Shown: piece after piece, positions 1-7,672 of the stretch
Numbering within the stretch: position 1 is the first letter of the stretch
Layout of the letters: the number at the start of each line of letters is the position of its first letter
NCBI GenBank assembly: GCA_021203665.1
Contig: JAJQAT010000068.1
Coordinates: 1 to 12,568, forward strand
DNA: 12,568 nt
Origin: Bacillota bacterium
GTDB taxonomy: Bacteria > Bacillota > Clostridia > UBA1381
Direction: 5' to 3'
Made by a program: the position numbers and the translations under genes
Notes under the pieces: generated by a model
What the model saw: only the letters and a program-made list of their open reading frames with translations
Told to the model about the DNA's origin: nothing
The model's database searches: none

Positions 1-108
1 GCTTATGTTACAGCAAAATTACAAGAAATTGCGTCTGTCCGAGAAAAACAGCGGTAATTTATGTTACAAATGCGTTACAAAGATTACAAATGTTACAATT
101 CGTTGCAA
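1..108. repeat. Phased TTACAA hexamer array upstream of comEC
   Basis: The hexamer TTACAA occurs at 64-69, 75-80, 84-89 and 93-98, and a degenerate copy, TTGCAA, at 103-108. The steps are 11, 9, 9 and 10 bases, close to one DNA helical turn. Two further copies lie near the left edge, at 8-13 (TTACAG) and 19-24. The last copy coincides with the proposed -35 box of the comEC promoter. Repeats on one face of the helix next to a promoter suggest cooperative protein binding, but no regulator can be named. Bases 25-60 hold no gene or clear structure. The repeats are seen directly; the regulatory role is inferred. Confidence 0.5.
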
Positions 109-131
109 TGAAAACATCAATTTGATATAAT
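103..131 (+). promoter_or_regulatory. Sigma-A type promoter of comEC-holA, extended -10
   Basis: A perfect -10 box TATAAT sits at 126-131, preceded by TG at 123-124, which makes an extended -10. A 4/6 match to the -35 box (TTGCAA, 103-108) lies at the ideal 17-base spacing. Transcription should start near 138, giving a leader of only about 16 bases that begins at the AAAGGAG ribosome binding site (138-144). The weak -35 box overlaps the last TTACAA-type repeat, so a protein bound there could block or assist polymerase. Confidence 0.7.
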
Positions 132-153
132 ATTCATAAAGGAGTTTACAAAT

Positions 154-2463
154 ATGGCTGAATATATCAAAATAGCAGTGTTCTTTGCATCGGGAATATA
201 TCTCGGCGGGCGTGTTTCGGCGGGATTTGCAATATTATTCATAATATCCCTGATTATGGTATTGACAGTTAAGGCTTGTTTTAAACATAAATTCGATATA
301 AAAATACTGATATTTTTATCCGCGCTCACACTTGGCGTTCTTTTGTATCACTACGGAATGAGCGATTCCCTGCGGGATTTATCGGTGTATGAGGAGCGGT
401 ATGTCACTCTTACCGGACGCGTCGCGGAAATTCCGCAAAAATCCGACGACAATGTGCAGTATGTGATTGACGCGCGAAAGGCGGAGCTTGCGGGAGAGGA
501 AACAAAGATTCATGAGAAGATACTCCTGACAGCCGAGTCGGGCTTTGAATACGGCGATACCGTGGTATTTTCGGGAATTGTAGAGTGTATTCCGCAGAAA
601 TTGAACGAGAACGGCTTTGATTTGATTAAATATTACAAAAGCAAGGGAATATTCTTTAAAATATATTCCGCCTCTGTAGAGCCGGCGGCGGAGAAGATAA
701 GGGATTATTCGCCGTATGCCCTGGGAATGAGCGTGAAGAATTTCATTTCAAATGTGATAGACGATAATTACAGCGGCGATTACAACGCTATTTTGAAGGC
801 GGTGCTGACGGGCAATAAAAAGGAATTTTCGGAGGATTATGACAAGATCTTGACAAGGACGGGCACGAAAAGGTTTTTCTATCCCGCGTTTTTGCATATT
901 ATGCTGTTCATGTCGCTGATAGCGCTTGTTTTGAGTGCGTTCAAAAAAAGAACGCGCGACGCGCTTACCGTGTTATTACTTATTATATATGCGTTTGTTA
1001 ATTCCTCGAACGCGGTGTTTTTAAAGCTTATAATAATGCTGGCATTGTTCACGTTCTTGAAAAGCCGTTTCGGCAGGGTGTATTATTTGGACGTGCTAGG
1101 CATAACCGCGGTTATTATGGGCATTATAAACCCGCTTATATATTTCGATATGGGATTTGTAATGTCCATGCTATCAAGCGTGCTGATATATTACTTTTTC
1201 GATTATGTGTACGACAGGCTTAAATTTATAAAATTCAAATATTTGCGCCGGAGCGTCACGCTCGGACTTATATGCACGGTGGGACTTATTCCCGTCACGG
1301 CGTATTTCTTTAACACCGTGTCGTTCTATTCGATATTGGTTTCGTTTGTGATGCTGCCGTGCGTCATGGCGGTGGTGGTGCTTTCGCCGCTGCTTATCGG
1401 TATGCTGGCGCTGTTCCATACCGCGCCGCTTGTGCATCAGGCGGTCAGCCTTATGCTGGTTGTGCTGAAGTACATACCGATAGTGATAGATAAATTGAAA
1501 TTTTTAAACGTCTCGATACCGAAGCCGGATATATTACAGCTGTTTATATACCTGCTTATTGTAGTCGCGGCGGTTAAGTATATTAAAAATAAGAAGAAAC
1601 ACGCGAAAATCGCGTTATTTGTCGCGGCGGCGCTTATGACGTCAACGGCGGTCGGTGAAATATTCACTCTTAATGATTTGGAGATTACCTTTGTAAACGT
1701 GGGTCAGGGCGACGGAGCGATTATAAGCGCGCCGCACCGCTTTAATGTTTTGATAGACGGAGGCGGCGGAAACGCTTATTCGGACTATAATCCCGGCGAA
1801 AAGGTGTATTTGGAATATCTCAAATCGGAGAATATAACAAGCGTGGACAGCGCGTTTGTCAGCCATTATCATCAGGACCACGTGCAGGGAATCATAGCCG
1901 CGATAGAGAATATAAATGTAAGAAATCTGTTTCTCCCCGATAATATGGAGGGCAGTGAGTGGAGAACCGCGCTTGAGGAAGCCGCGGCGGAAAACGGAAC
2001 CAAGGTGCATTACATATCGCAGGAAACTCTGCTTACATATAATAACGGAATGACAATCCGCATAATTCCGCCGGCAAAAAAGACCGAGATAAGCGATGAT
2101 GAAAATGATACCTCGTATGTGTATTATGTGGAGTACGGCGAGTTTTCGGCAGTGTTTACCGGAGATATGTCCGCGTTTGCCGAGAAAAATCTGATTGACG
2201 CGGGGAAGATTTCCCATGCGGATTTATTAAAGGTGGCTCATCACGGCTCCAAATCCGCCACAAGCGCGGAATGGGCGGAGGCGGTCAGCCCGAAATACGC
2301 GGTTATAAGCGTTGGCGAGGATAACACCTACGCCCTGCCGAGCAGTGAAACACTCGAAACCCTCAAGGATACCGAGCTGTTCCGCACGGATTATGACGGG
2401 GATATAACGTTTACCGTCGAAAAGGACGGCAGTGTGAGGATAGATACATTTGATAGGAGATAG
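154..2463 (+). CDS. comEC: ComEC/Rec2 family competence protein
   Basis: ComEC proteins form the inner-membrane channel that passes single-stranded DNA into the cell during natural transformation. The 769 residues follow the full family order. Hydrophobic segments occupy about 5-70. An OB-fold-like DUF4131 region covers about 75-180, with GRV at 88-90 and NENGFD at 151-156. The polytopic Competence domain spans about 205-490. A C-terminal metallo-beta-lactamase-like domain spans about 510-765, with VGQGDG at 516-521, DGGGG at 535-539, HYHQDH at 571-576, TGD at 669-671 and AHHGSK at 695-700, so the usual metal-ligand positions are kept. The start is fixed by AAAGGAG nine bases upstream. The stop is two bases before holA, so the pair is probably translationally coupled. 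The membrane domain is odd: where relatives usually have a SG-x-H stretch it reads FFYPAFLH (241-248). Competence in this organism cannot be concluded from this gene alone. Confidence 0.93.
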   Translation: MAEYIKIAVFFASGIYLGGRVSAGFAILFIISLIMVLTVKACFKHKFDIKILIFLSALTLGVLLYHYGMSDSLRDLSVYEERYVTLTGRVAEIPQKSDDNVQYVIDARKAELAGEETKIHEKILLTAESGFEYGDTVVFSGIVECIPQKLNENGFDLIKYYKSKGIFFKIYSASVEPAAEKIRDYSPYALGMSVKNFISNVIDDNYSGDYNAILKAVLTGNKKEFSEDYDKILTRTGTKRFFYPAFLHIMLFMSLIALVLSAFKKRTRDALTVLLLIIYAFVNSSNAVFLKLIIMLALFTFLKSRFGRVYYLDVLGITAVIMGIINPLIYFDMGFVMSMLSSVLIYYFFDYVYDRLKFIKFKYLRRSVTLGLICTVGLIPVTAYFFNTVSFYSILVSFVMLPCVMAVVVLSPLLIGMLALFHTAPLVHQAVSLMLVVLKYIPIVIDKLKFLNVSIPKPDILQLFIYLLIVVAAVKYIKNKKKHAKIALFVAAALMTSTAVGEIFTLNDLEITFVNVGQGDGAIISAPHRFNVLIDGGGGNAYSDYNPGEKVYLEYLKSENITSVDSAFVSHYHQDHVQGIIAAIENINVRNLFLPDNMEGSEWRTALEEAAAENGTKVHYISQETLLTYNNGMTIRIIPPAKKTEISDDENDTSYVYYVEYGEFSAVFTGDMSAFAEKNLIDAGKISHADLLKVAHHGSKSATSAEWAEAVSPKYAVISVGEDNTYALPSSETLETLKDTELFRTDYDGDITFTVEKDGSVRIDTFDRR

Positions 2464-2465
2464 CT

Positions 2466-3524
2466 ATGGCGGCAAAAAAGAAAGAAGACAACAAGGATTT
2501 GTTAAAATTGAAAAAACAGCTTAGCAATGGCGAATTGTCGCCTTTGTACCTGTTTTACGGAGAAGAGACCTTTCTGAAGGATATGTACGTTAAAAGGGTA
2601 GCCGACCTTGTTCCGGACGGCGGCTTTCCGGAGTTCAATCATATAAGGCTTGAGGGCGCGGACATACCGTTCTCGGAGTATGACGACGCGTGGGAGGGTT
2701 TCCCGATGATGACCGATAAAAAGCTGATACATATTAAGGACAGCGGCATTTTTAGGATAAAAACGGATAAGGAGGACGACTACACTCTTGACGATATAAA
2801 GGCGTTTTGGACGGAGAAGCTTAAGCGTATATCGGAGGATAACGTTGTAATTTTCGACGAGTCAATCATGGATAAGCGAAGCGCTCTTTATAAGGCTGCC
2901 GCAAAGGCGGGAACAGTGGTTGAGTTTAATTATATGACCGAGGCGAACTTGGTTACATGGGTAGTCAAGCAGTGTCTTGACGCGAAAAAGAAAATGTCCA
3001 AGCAAAACGCCTATTATCTCATAAGTCTGTGCGACCCGGGACTTAACAATATAAATAACGAGCTGCAAAAGCTGTTTGACTTCTGCGGCGAGGAGATATA
3101 TAAAAGCGATATTGACCGCGTGGTGTCAAAGTCGATTCAGGTGGTAGTGTTCAAGCTTACGGACGCGATTATGACGGGCGACGCGCGCGCTGCCGCGGCA
3201 ACATTGATGGATTTAAAAAATACCGATAAGGACGCGTTTCCGCTGATTTATCTGATGTTCTCAAACTTTGAGAAGCTGCTGCGCGCAAAGCTTATGCGCG
3301 GCGCGCCTCAGGGAGAGATTGCCGCGAAGCTGGGCGTTTCGGTGTATGTTACGAGGAAGTATATAGACAACGCGGCGGGATTTAGCGTTGATTCGCTCGT
3401 GTGGATGGTGCGACGCATCGCGGAAATAGACCTCGCCATAAAAGAGGGCAGAATCGAGGAATGGGCGGCGCTGGAGCAGTACGTGACGGAATGTATATGG
3501 CGCGCCCGTAAGAACGCTTCGTAG
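2466..3524 (+). CDS. holA: DNA polymerase III delta subunit (clamp loader)
   Basis: This is the delta subunit of the clamp loader, which opens the beta sliding clamp and helps place it on primed DNA at the replication fork; it is cytoplasmic. At 352 residues it is slightly longer than the usual 330-345. After a lysine-rich start it shows the family opening LYLFYGEETFLKD (27-39), then an AWEGFPMMTDKKLIHIKD block of the N-terminal AAA-like domain, a VVIFDE strand, the LCDPGLNNINNELQKL helix of domain II, and a C-terminal collar domain with FKLTDAIMTGD and FPLIYLMFSNFEKLLRAKL. An AGGAGA ribosome binding site (2455-2460) sits at the end of comEC, and only two bases separate the stop from this start. 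comEC-holA order is widely conserved in Firmicutes (yqeN in Bacillus). The TAG stop (3522-3524) lies within the first hairpin repeat, so the last residues may have been set by a repeat insertion. Confidence 0.95.
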   Translation: MAAKKKEDNKDLLKLKKQLSNGELSPLYLFYGEETFLKDMYVKRVADLVPDGGFPEFNHIRLEGADIPFSEYDDAWEGFPMMTDKKLIHIKDSGIFRIKTDKEDDYTLDDIKAFWTEKLKRISEDNVVIFDESIMDKRSALYKAAAKAGTVVEFNYMTEANLVTWVVKQCLDAKKKMSKQNAYYLISLCDPGLNNINNELQKLFDFCGEEIYKSDIDRVVSKSIQVVVFKLTDAIMTGDARAAAATLMDLKNTDKDAFPLIYLMFSNFEKLLRAKLMRGAPQGEIAAKLGVSVYVTRKYIDNAAGFSVDSLVWMVRRIAEIDLAIKEGRIEEWAALEQYVTECIWRARKNAS

Positions 3525-3544
3525 GGGCGAACAGTGTTCGCCCG
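3520..3544. repeat. GTAGGGG-type hairpin repeat, copy A (overlaps holA stop)
   Basis: This copy has the family form: GTAGGGGCG on the left and CGCCCG on the right. Arms GGGCGAACA (3525-3533) and TGTTCGCCC (3535-3543) are perfect complements around one central base; as RNA this gives an 8-bp stem with an AGU loop. No T-tract follows, so it is not a classical intrinsic terminator. The left conserved bases contain the TAG stop codon of holA. Confidence 0.8.
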
Positions 3545-3551
3545 TTAGGGA

Positions 3552-3601
3552 GTTGCCGCGAATGCAGATTTGACTTCGCAGGTGTCGGCGTAAGGGCGAC
3601 A
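3552..3601. repeat. Degenerate repeat unit with GTTGCCG lead-in (copy E1)
   Basis: This stretch aligns with 7825-7876 in the second intergenic region. Both begin GTTGCCG, continue with an AATGCA-ATTT-rich arm of 18 bases, and reach GTCGGCG followed by GGGCGAC. Here the GTAGGGG box has decayed to CGCAGG, and the terminal CCCG is lost. It appears to be an old copy of the same repeat family. No gene is seen in it. Confidence 0.6.
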
Positions 3602-3606
3602 AATTA

Positions 3607-3720
3607 CCCTCACTCCGTAGGGGTCGGCGCCCCCGACGACCCGATTCGTAGGGGCGCCCATTGGGCGCCCGCAAGCCTTCCCCTAAGGGGAAGGTGTCGG
3701 CGGAGCCGACGGATGAGGGG
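3607..3720. repeat. Composite hairpin element 1 (MITE-like, three modules)
   Basis: Three modules lie in tandem. Module B (3616-3643) pairs GGGTCG at 3621-3626 with CGACCC at 3637-3642. Module C (3647-3671) is a perfect 9-bp inverted repeat, GGGCGCCCA at 3652-3660 with TGGGCGCCC at 3662-3670. Module D (3671-3720) holds two hairpins: CCTTCCCC/GGGGAAGG (3676-3694, loop TAA) and GTCGGC/GCCGAC (3696-3710, loop GGA), followed by GGATGAGGGG. The ends are near-inverted repeats of about 10 bases: CCCTCACTCCG at 3607-3617 against CGGATGAGGG at 3710-3719. There is no coding capacity for a transposase. The structure is directly visible; calling it a non-autonomous mobile element is inference. Confidence 0.8.
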
Positions 3721-3731
3721 TTAGCTAAGCA

Positions 3732-3737
3732 TATAAT
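3732..3737 (+). promoter_or_regulatory. Candidate -10 box for the GH51 gene
   Basis: A perfect TATAAT lies 30 bases before the GH51 start codon, in the short AT-rich stretch between the composite repeat and the ribosome binding site. At 17-base spacing the -35 position (3709-3714, ACGGAT) falls inside the repeat and does not resemble TTGACA. The promoter may therefore be weak, depend on an activator, or be absent, with expression coming from holA read-through. Confidence 0.35.
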
Positions 3738-3766
3738 AAAACTTACCATAAAGGAGAGGAAAAACA

Positions 3767-6700
3767 ATGAAAAAAAGATTAATTTCCGCGATAACGGCGG
3801 CTGTGACAGCGTTTGCGTCACTGCCCGCAATCGGCTATGCGGCGCAGGATATGCCGGAGCCTGTTTTGCGCTACACATTCGACGGCGATGCCGAGCTTGC
3901 GGACGAGAACGGTGAAAACGCGCTGACGCTTTACGGCGGCGCAAGCGTCACGGAGGACGGAAATATCGGCAAGGCGCTCTTGCTTGACGGCGTTGACGGC
4001 TACGCGCTGCTGCCGTCCGATATAATATCCGACAGCATGACGATTACCGCGTGGGTAAATATCACCAAATTCACAACCTGGGGCAGAGTATTTGACCTGG
4101 GAACCGACTCAAACAACAACTTTTTCTTTGCGCCCTACAGCGGCAGCGCGGCAAGAGTTGAAATAAAATCTCCGTCCGCGACCGACACTATGGACTGCGA
4201 GCAGGAAACCGTCAGGGACTGGGTGCATTACGCCGTAACCGTCGATAACGGCACGGTGTCATATTACAGAAACGGCTTGCTTGTGCAGTCGAAATCGGGG
4301 ATTCAAAGCCTTTCCGAGGTAAAGGACGAGCTTAATTACATAGGCAAATCCCATTATGATGGTGACGCGTACCTTGCGGCGGCGGTGGACGACTTCCGCG
4401 TATATGACAGCGCGCTTGACCGCGGCGAGGTTTGCGCGGTAATGTCGGAGGGGGAGATAAATCCCGAAATACTTCTTGACACATATTCAATCGAAAATGA
4501 GCAAATTGTCACGGGCGATAAAATCGACCTGCCCCAATATGACGCTTTGATATGGGTGGAAAAGGATAATCTCGGTCTGATAGACACCGAAACGGGCGAG
4601 GTAAAGCATAACGAAACCGCCGAAACCGTTACGCTTACGGCGAATATCGGCGATGTGTCGCGCGAATACACGCTCTATGTCACAGGTAAAAATGAAACTC
4701 CGTATACCGTAAATATCGACGCGTCCGACCGCAGTAAGGATATTTCCGATATAATGTGGGGCTTGTTCTTTGAGGACATCAACAGCGCCGCGGACGGCGG
4801 ATTGTACGCGGAGCTTGTTCAGAACCGCTCGTTTGAGATTGAGGATAACGAGCATTTATATTCGTGGGAAACGGACGGCGATGTCAGCGTGAACACCGAA
4901 AACCCGATACACGAAAACAATCCGACATATATTACGCTGGGCGCGGGCGCGTCCGTTACAAACGACGGCTTTCAGGGAATGAGCGTAACCGCGGGTGAAA
5001 AGTATAATTTCTCAATGTACGTAAACGGCGCGGGCGAGTTTACCGTTACCGTCGGCGGCGCGGAGGTAAGCGTTAAAAGCGAGGGTGACGGCTGGCAAAA
5101 GGCGGAGGCTGAAATCACGCCTACCGAAACATCGTCTGCGGCTGAATTGGTTGTGAAAAATACCGCAGACAGCGCGGACGTCGATATGATTTCGCTTATT
5201 CCCGAGGATACCTACAAGGGACACGGACTTCGCAAGGATTTAATGGAAGCATTGGAGGAAATGCACCCGTCGTTTTTGCGTTTCCCGGGCGGCTGCGCCG
5301 TTGAGGGACAGACTATGGAAACGGCGTGGAATTGGAAGGACACAATCGGCGATGTTTCCGAACGTAAGGAAATGATAAACATTTGGAACCCGTCCGCGAC
5401 CGAGCCGTATATGATGACCTACGGACTCGGATTTTACGAGTATTTCCAAATGTGCGAGGACCTGGGAATGGAGCCCGTACCCATTTTGAACTGCGGCATG
5501 GCGTGCCAGGTAAGGAGCGGCAGCTCTCAGGATGAGGAATATCTTGTTCCCATGGACGATTTGCAGCCGTATATAGACGACGCGCTTGACTTAATCGCGT
5601 TCGCGAACGGCACCGACACAAGTAACGAATGGGTTCAAAAGCGTATCGAAATGGGACACGAGGAGCCGTTTAATTTAAAATATATCGGTATCGGAAACGA
5701 GCAGTACGACGAGATTTATTTTGAACGCTATGAGGAATTTGCAAGGCAGATACACGAGCAGTATCCCGACATTAATCTTATAACAACGTCCGGCACCGCG
5801 TCAAGCGGAACCTCAAACGACCTTGCGTGGAACTGGGCGAACGAAAATACGGAATTAGCCGACCTTATGGACGAGCATTATTATGAAACGGCTGACTGGT
5901 TCAGACAGCACGTTTACCGTTACGACAGCTATCGCCGCGACACGAATACAAAGGTGTTCCTGGGCGAGTACGCGTCGAAGGGCAACACCTGGTACAACGC
6001 GCTCTCCGAGGCGGCGTATATGACGGGACTTGAGCGCAACGCGGACGTGGTGCGTATGGCGAGCTACGCGCCGATGTTCGCGAAGTACGGCAATGTGCAG
6101 TGGTCCGCGGCGAATATGATTTGGTTCACGAATGACGATTATATGCTTACGCCGAATTATTACGTGCAGTCGCTGTTCTCAAATAACCGCGGTGATTACT
6201 CGCTTCCGACCGAGGTGGAATTGAACGGTATTGAAAAGGACGATGCTTTCCATGGCGGCATTGCCGTAGCGTCATGGGGAACGCATAATGAATTTAGCGA
6301 TATTACTGTTGAAACGGCTGACGGCGAGTATAAAATCGAGCTTGACAGCTCCGCTTCTTTGGAGGAGCAGGGCTTTGAAACCTCAAACGGCGAATGGTCG
6401 ATAAATGAGGACGGCTCCATTGTTCAAACCTCCGATCAAACCGGCTGCGTGTGCTTTTACGCGGGGTCCGATATGGATAATTACACGCTCTCTCTTAAAG
6501 CGAAAAAGACCGCCGGCGGCGAGGGATTCCAGATTGGCGTCGCGGCGGAGGACGCGCTGAATTACTACCGCGTAAACATAGGCGGTTGGAGCAACACAAC
6601 GGCAAAGGTACAGCACATTGTTGACGGCGTGAGCGCGGAAACCGGAAATGTGGCGGAGCAGTCCTATGTGGGCAGTGTGCATATCGAGGATGACGAATGG

Positions 6701-7651
6701 TACGATATAATGGTTGAGGTCACGGATTACGAGATAAAGGCATACATGAACGGCGAGTTTATTTGCTCATATGTAAAGCCTAAGGAATACGGTCCCGTAT
6801 ACGCGTCGAGCGTTTATGACGAGGAATCGGGCGAGGTTATTGTAAAGCTTGTAAACACAATGGACAGCGCCGTTGATACCGGCATAAATATAGACGGTAT
6901 GAGCGTAACAAGCTCCGAGGCTAAAGTTACTGTTATGTCCGGCGATACCACCCTTGAAAACAGCCTTGAAAATAAGAACGCGATTGTACCTGTCGATGGG
7001 GAAATAACGAACGCGGCGGACAGCTTTACATATAACGCGCCCGCAAATTCGCTTAGCATTATTCATTTATCGGCGGCGGATAAGTCGGCGAATCGCGAGC
7101 CGTATATTTCCGGCTATGAGGACGGCACATTCAAACCCGACGGCAATATAACAAGAGCCGAGGCGGCTACGATAATTTCAAAAATAGCGGGCATTGACGA
7201 AACAGCGGAATATGAGAATGTTTTTGATGATGTTTCGGAAAACGCGTGGTACGCGAATTACGTTAATTTTATGGCGGAAAACGAATATATTTCCGGCTAC
7301 GGCAGAACGGTCTTTAAGCCGGAAAACAATATAACGCGCGCGGAGTTCTGTGTCATTTTATGCAATTATCTCGGTGTTGAGCCGGTTGACGGAGAGTCGA
7401 AATTTACCGATGTGTCAGAGAGCTTTTGGGCGAGGGGATATATAAACGCGATGAGCGATAAGGGATATGTATCGGGATATACATCCGGAGTGTTTGTTCC
7501 CGACGGCACAATCACGCGCGCCGAGGCGGTTACGATGCTGAACCGCGCGGTAGGATACAGCGCGGATAATTCGGATACCGCGGAAAACCCGTTCAGCGAC
7601 GTATTACCGAGCCACTGGGCATATGAGGAGATACTTAAGGCGGTAAATTAA
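3767..7651 (+). CDS. SLH-anchored multidomain GH51 alpha-L-arabinofuranosidase
   Basis: This secreted enzyme probably removes terminal arabinofuranosyl residues from plant arabinan, arabinoxylan or arabinogalactan at the cell surface. Of 1294 residues, 1-25 form a signal peptide (cleavage after GYA). About 33-225 is a LamG/concanavalin-type domain (YTFDGD, DDFRVYD). About 232-310 resembles an atrophied bacterial Ig-like domain. GH51 begins near 313 (GLFFEDIN, 332-339), is interrupted at 366-479 by a CBM4/9-like beta domain, and resumes with RFPGG (505-509). GNEQY (643-647) gives the likely acid/base E645, and FLGEYAS gives the likely nucleophile E734. A second LamG/DUF1080-like domain (about 828-1004) is inserted before the C-terminal beta sandwich (about 1010-1108). 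SLH repeats with three ITRAE motifs end the protein (about 1112-1294), beginning and ending in half-repeats. A strong AAGGAGAGG site (3751-3759) fixes the start. Hairpin repeat elements flank the gene. Fine substrate specificity is not deducible. Confidence 0.9.
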   Translation: MKKRLISAITAAVTAFASLPAIGYAAQDMPEPVLRYTFDGDAELADENGENALTLYGGASVTEDGNIGKALLLDGVDGYALLPSDIISDSMTITAWVNITKFTTWGRVFDLGTDSNNNFFFAPYSGSAARVEIKSPSATDTMDCEQETVRDWVHYAVTVDNGTVSYYRNGLLVQSKSGIQSLSEVKDELNYIGKSHYDGDAYLAAAVDDFRVYDSALDRGEVCAVMSEGEINPEILLDTYSIENEQIVTGDKIDLPQYDALIWVEKDNLGLIDTETGEVKHNETAETVTLTANIGDVSREYTLYVTGKNETPYTVNIDASDRSKDISDIMWGLFFEDINSAADGGLYAELVQNRSFEIEDNEHLYSWETDGDVSVNTENPIHENNPTYITLGAGASVTNDGFQGMSVTAGEKYNFSMYVNGAGEFTVTVGGAEVSVKSEGDGWQKAEAEITPTETSSAAELVVKNTADSADVDMISLIPEDTYKGHGLRKDLMEALEEMHPSFLRFPGGCAVEGQTMETAWNWKDTIGDVSERKEMINIWNPSATEPYMMTYGLGFYEYFQMCEDLGMEPVPILNCGMACQVRSGSSQDEEYLVPMDDLQPYIDDALDLIAFANGTDTSNEWVQKRIEMGHEEPFNLKYIGIGNEQYDEIYFERYEEFARQIHEQYPDINLITTSGTASSGTSNDLAWNWANENTELADLMDEHYYETADWFRQHVYRYDSYRRDTNTKVFLGEYASKGNTWYNALSEAAYMTGLERNADVVRMASYAPMFAKYGNVQWSAANMIWFTNDDYMLTPNYYVQSLFSNNRGDYSLPTEVELNGIEKDDAFHGGIAVASWGTHNEFSDITVETADGEYKIELDSSASLEEQGFETSNGEWSINEDGSIVQTSDQTGCVCFYAGSDMDNYTLSLKAKKTAGGEGFQIGVAAEDALNYYRVNIGGWSNTTAKVQHIVDGVSAETGNVAEQSYVGSVHIEDDEWYDIMVEVTDYEIKAYMNGEFICSYVKPKEYGPVYASSVYDEESGEVIVKLVNTMDSAVDTGINIDGMSVTSSEAKVTVMSGDTTLENSLENKNAIVPVDGEITNAADSFTYNAPANSLSIIHLSAADKSANREPYISGYEDGTFKPDGNITRAEAATIISKIAGIDETAEYENVFDDVSENAWYANYVNFMAENEYISGYGRTVFKPENNITRAEFCVILCNYLGVEPVDGESKFTDVSESFWARGYINAMSDKGYVSGYTSGVFVPDGTITRAEAVTMLNRAVGYSADNSDTAENPFSDVLPSHWAYEEILKAVN

Positions 7652-7672
7652 AAGCTTCGCGGAGGATTGAGG

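Noticed and set aside
3520..3720. Hairpins after holA as intrinsic terminators
   Set aside because: The stems are strong but none is followed by a run of T, and the same hairpins occur in other intergenic places.
3661..3915. An 84-residue plus-strand frame across the repeat element and the GH51 start
   Set aside because: Its first part translates the hairpin repeats and the rest overlaps the GH51 signal peptide and LamG start in another frame; there is no ribosome binding site at its ATG.
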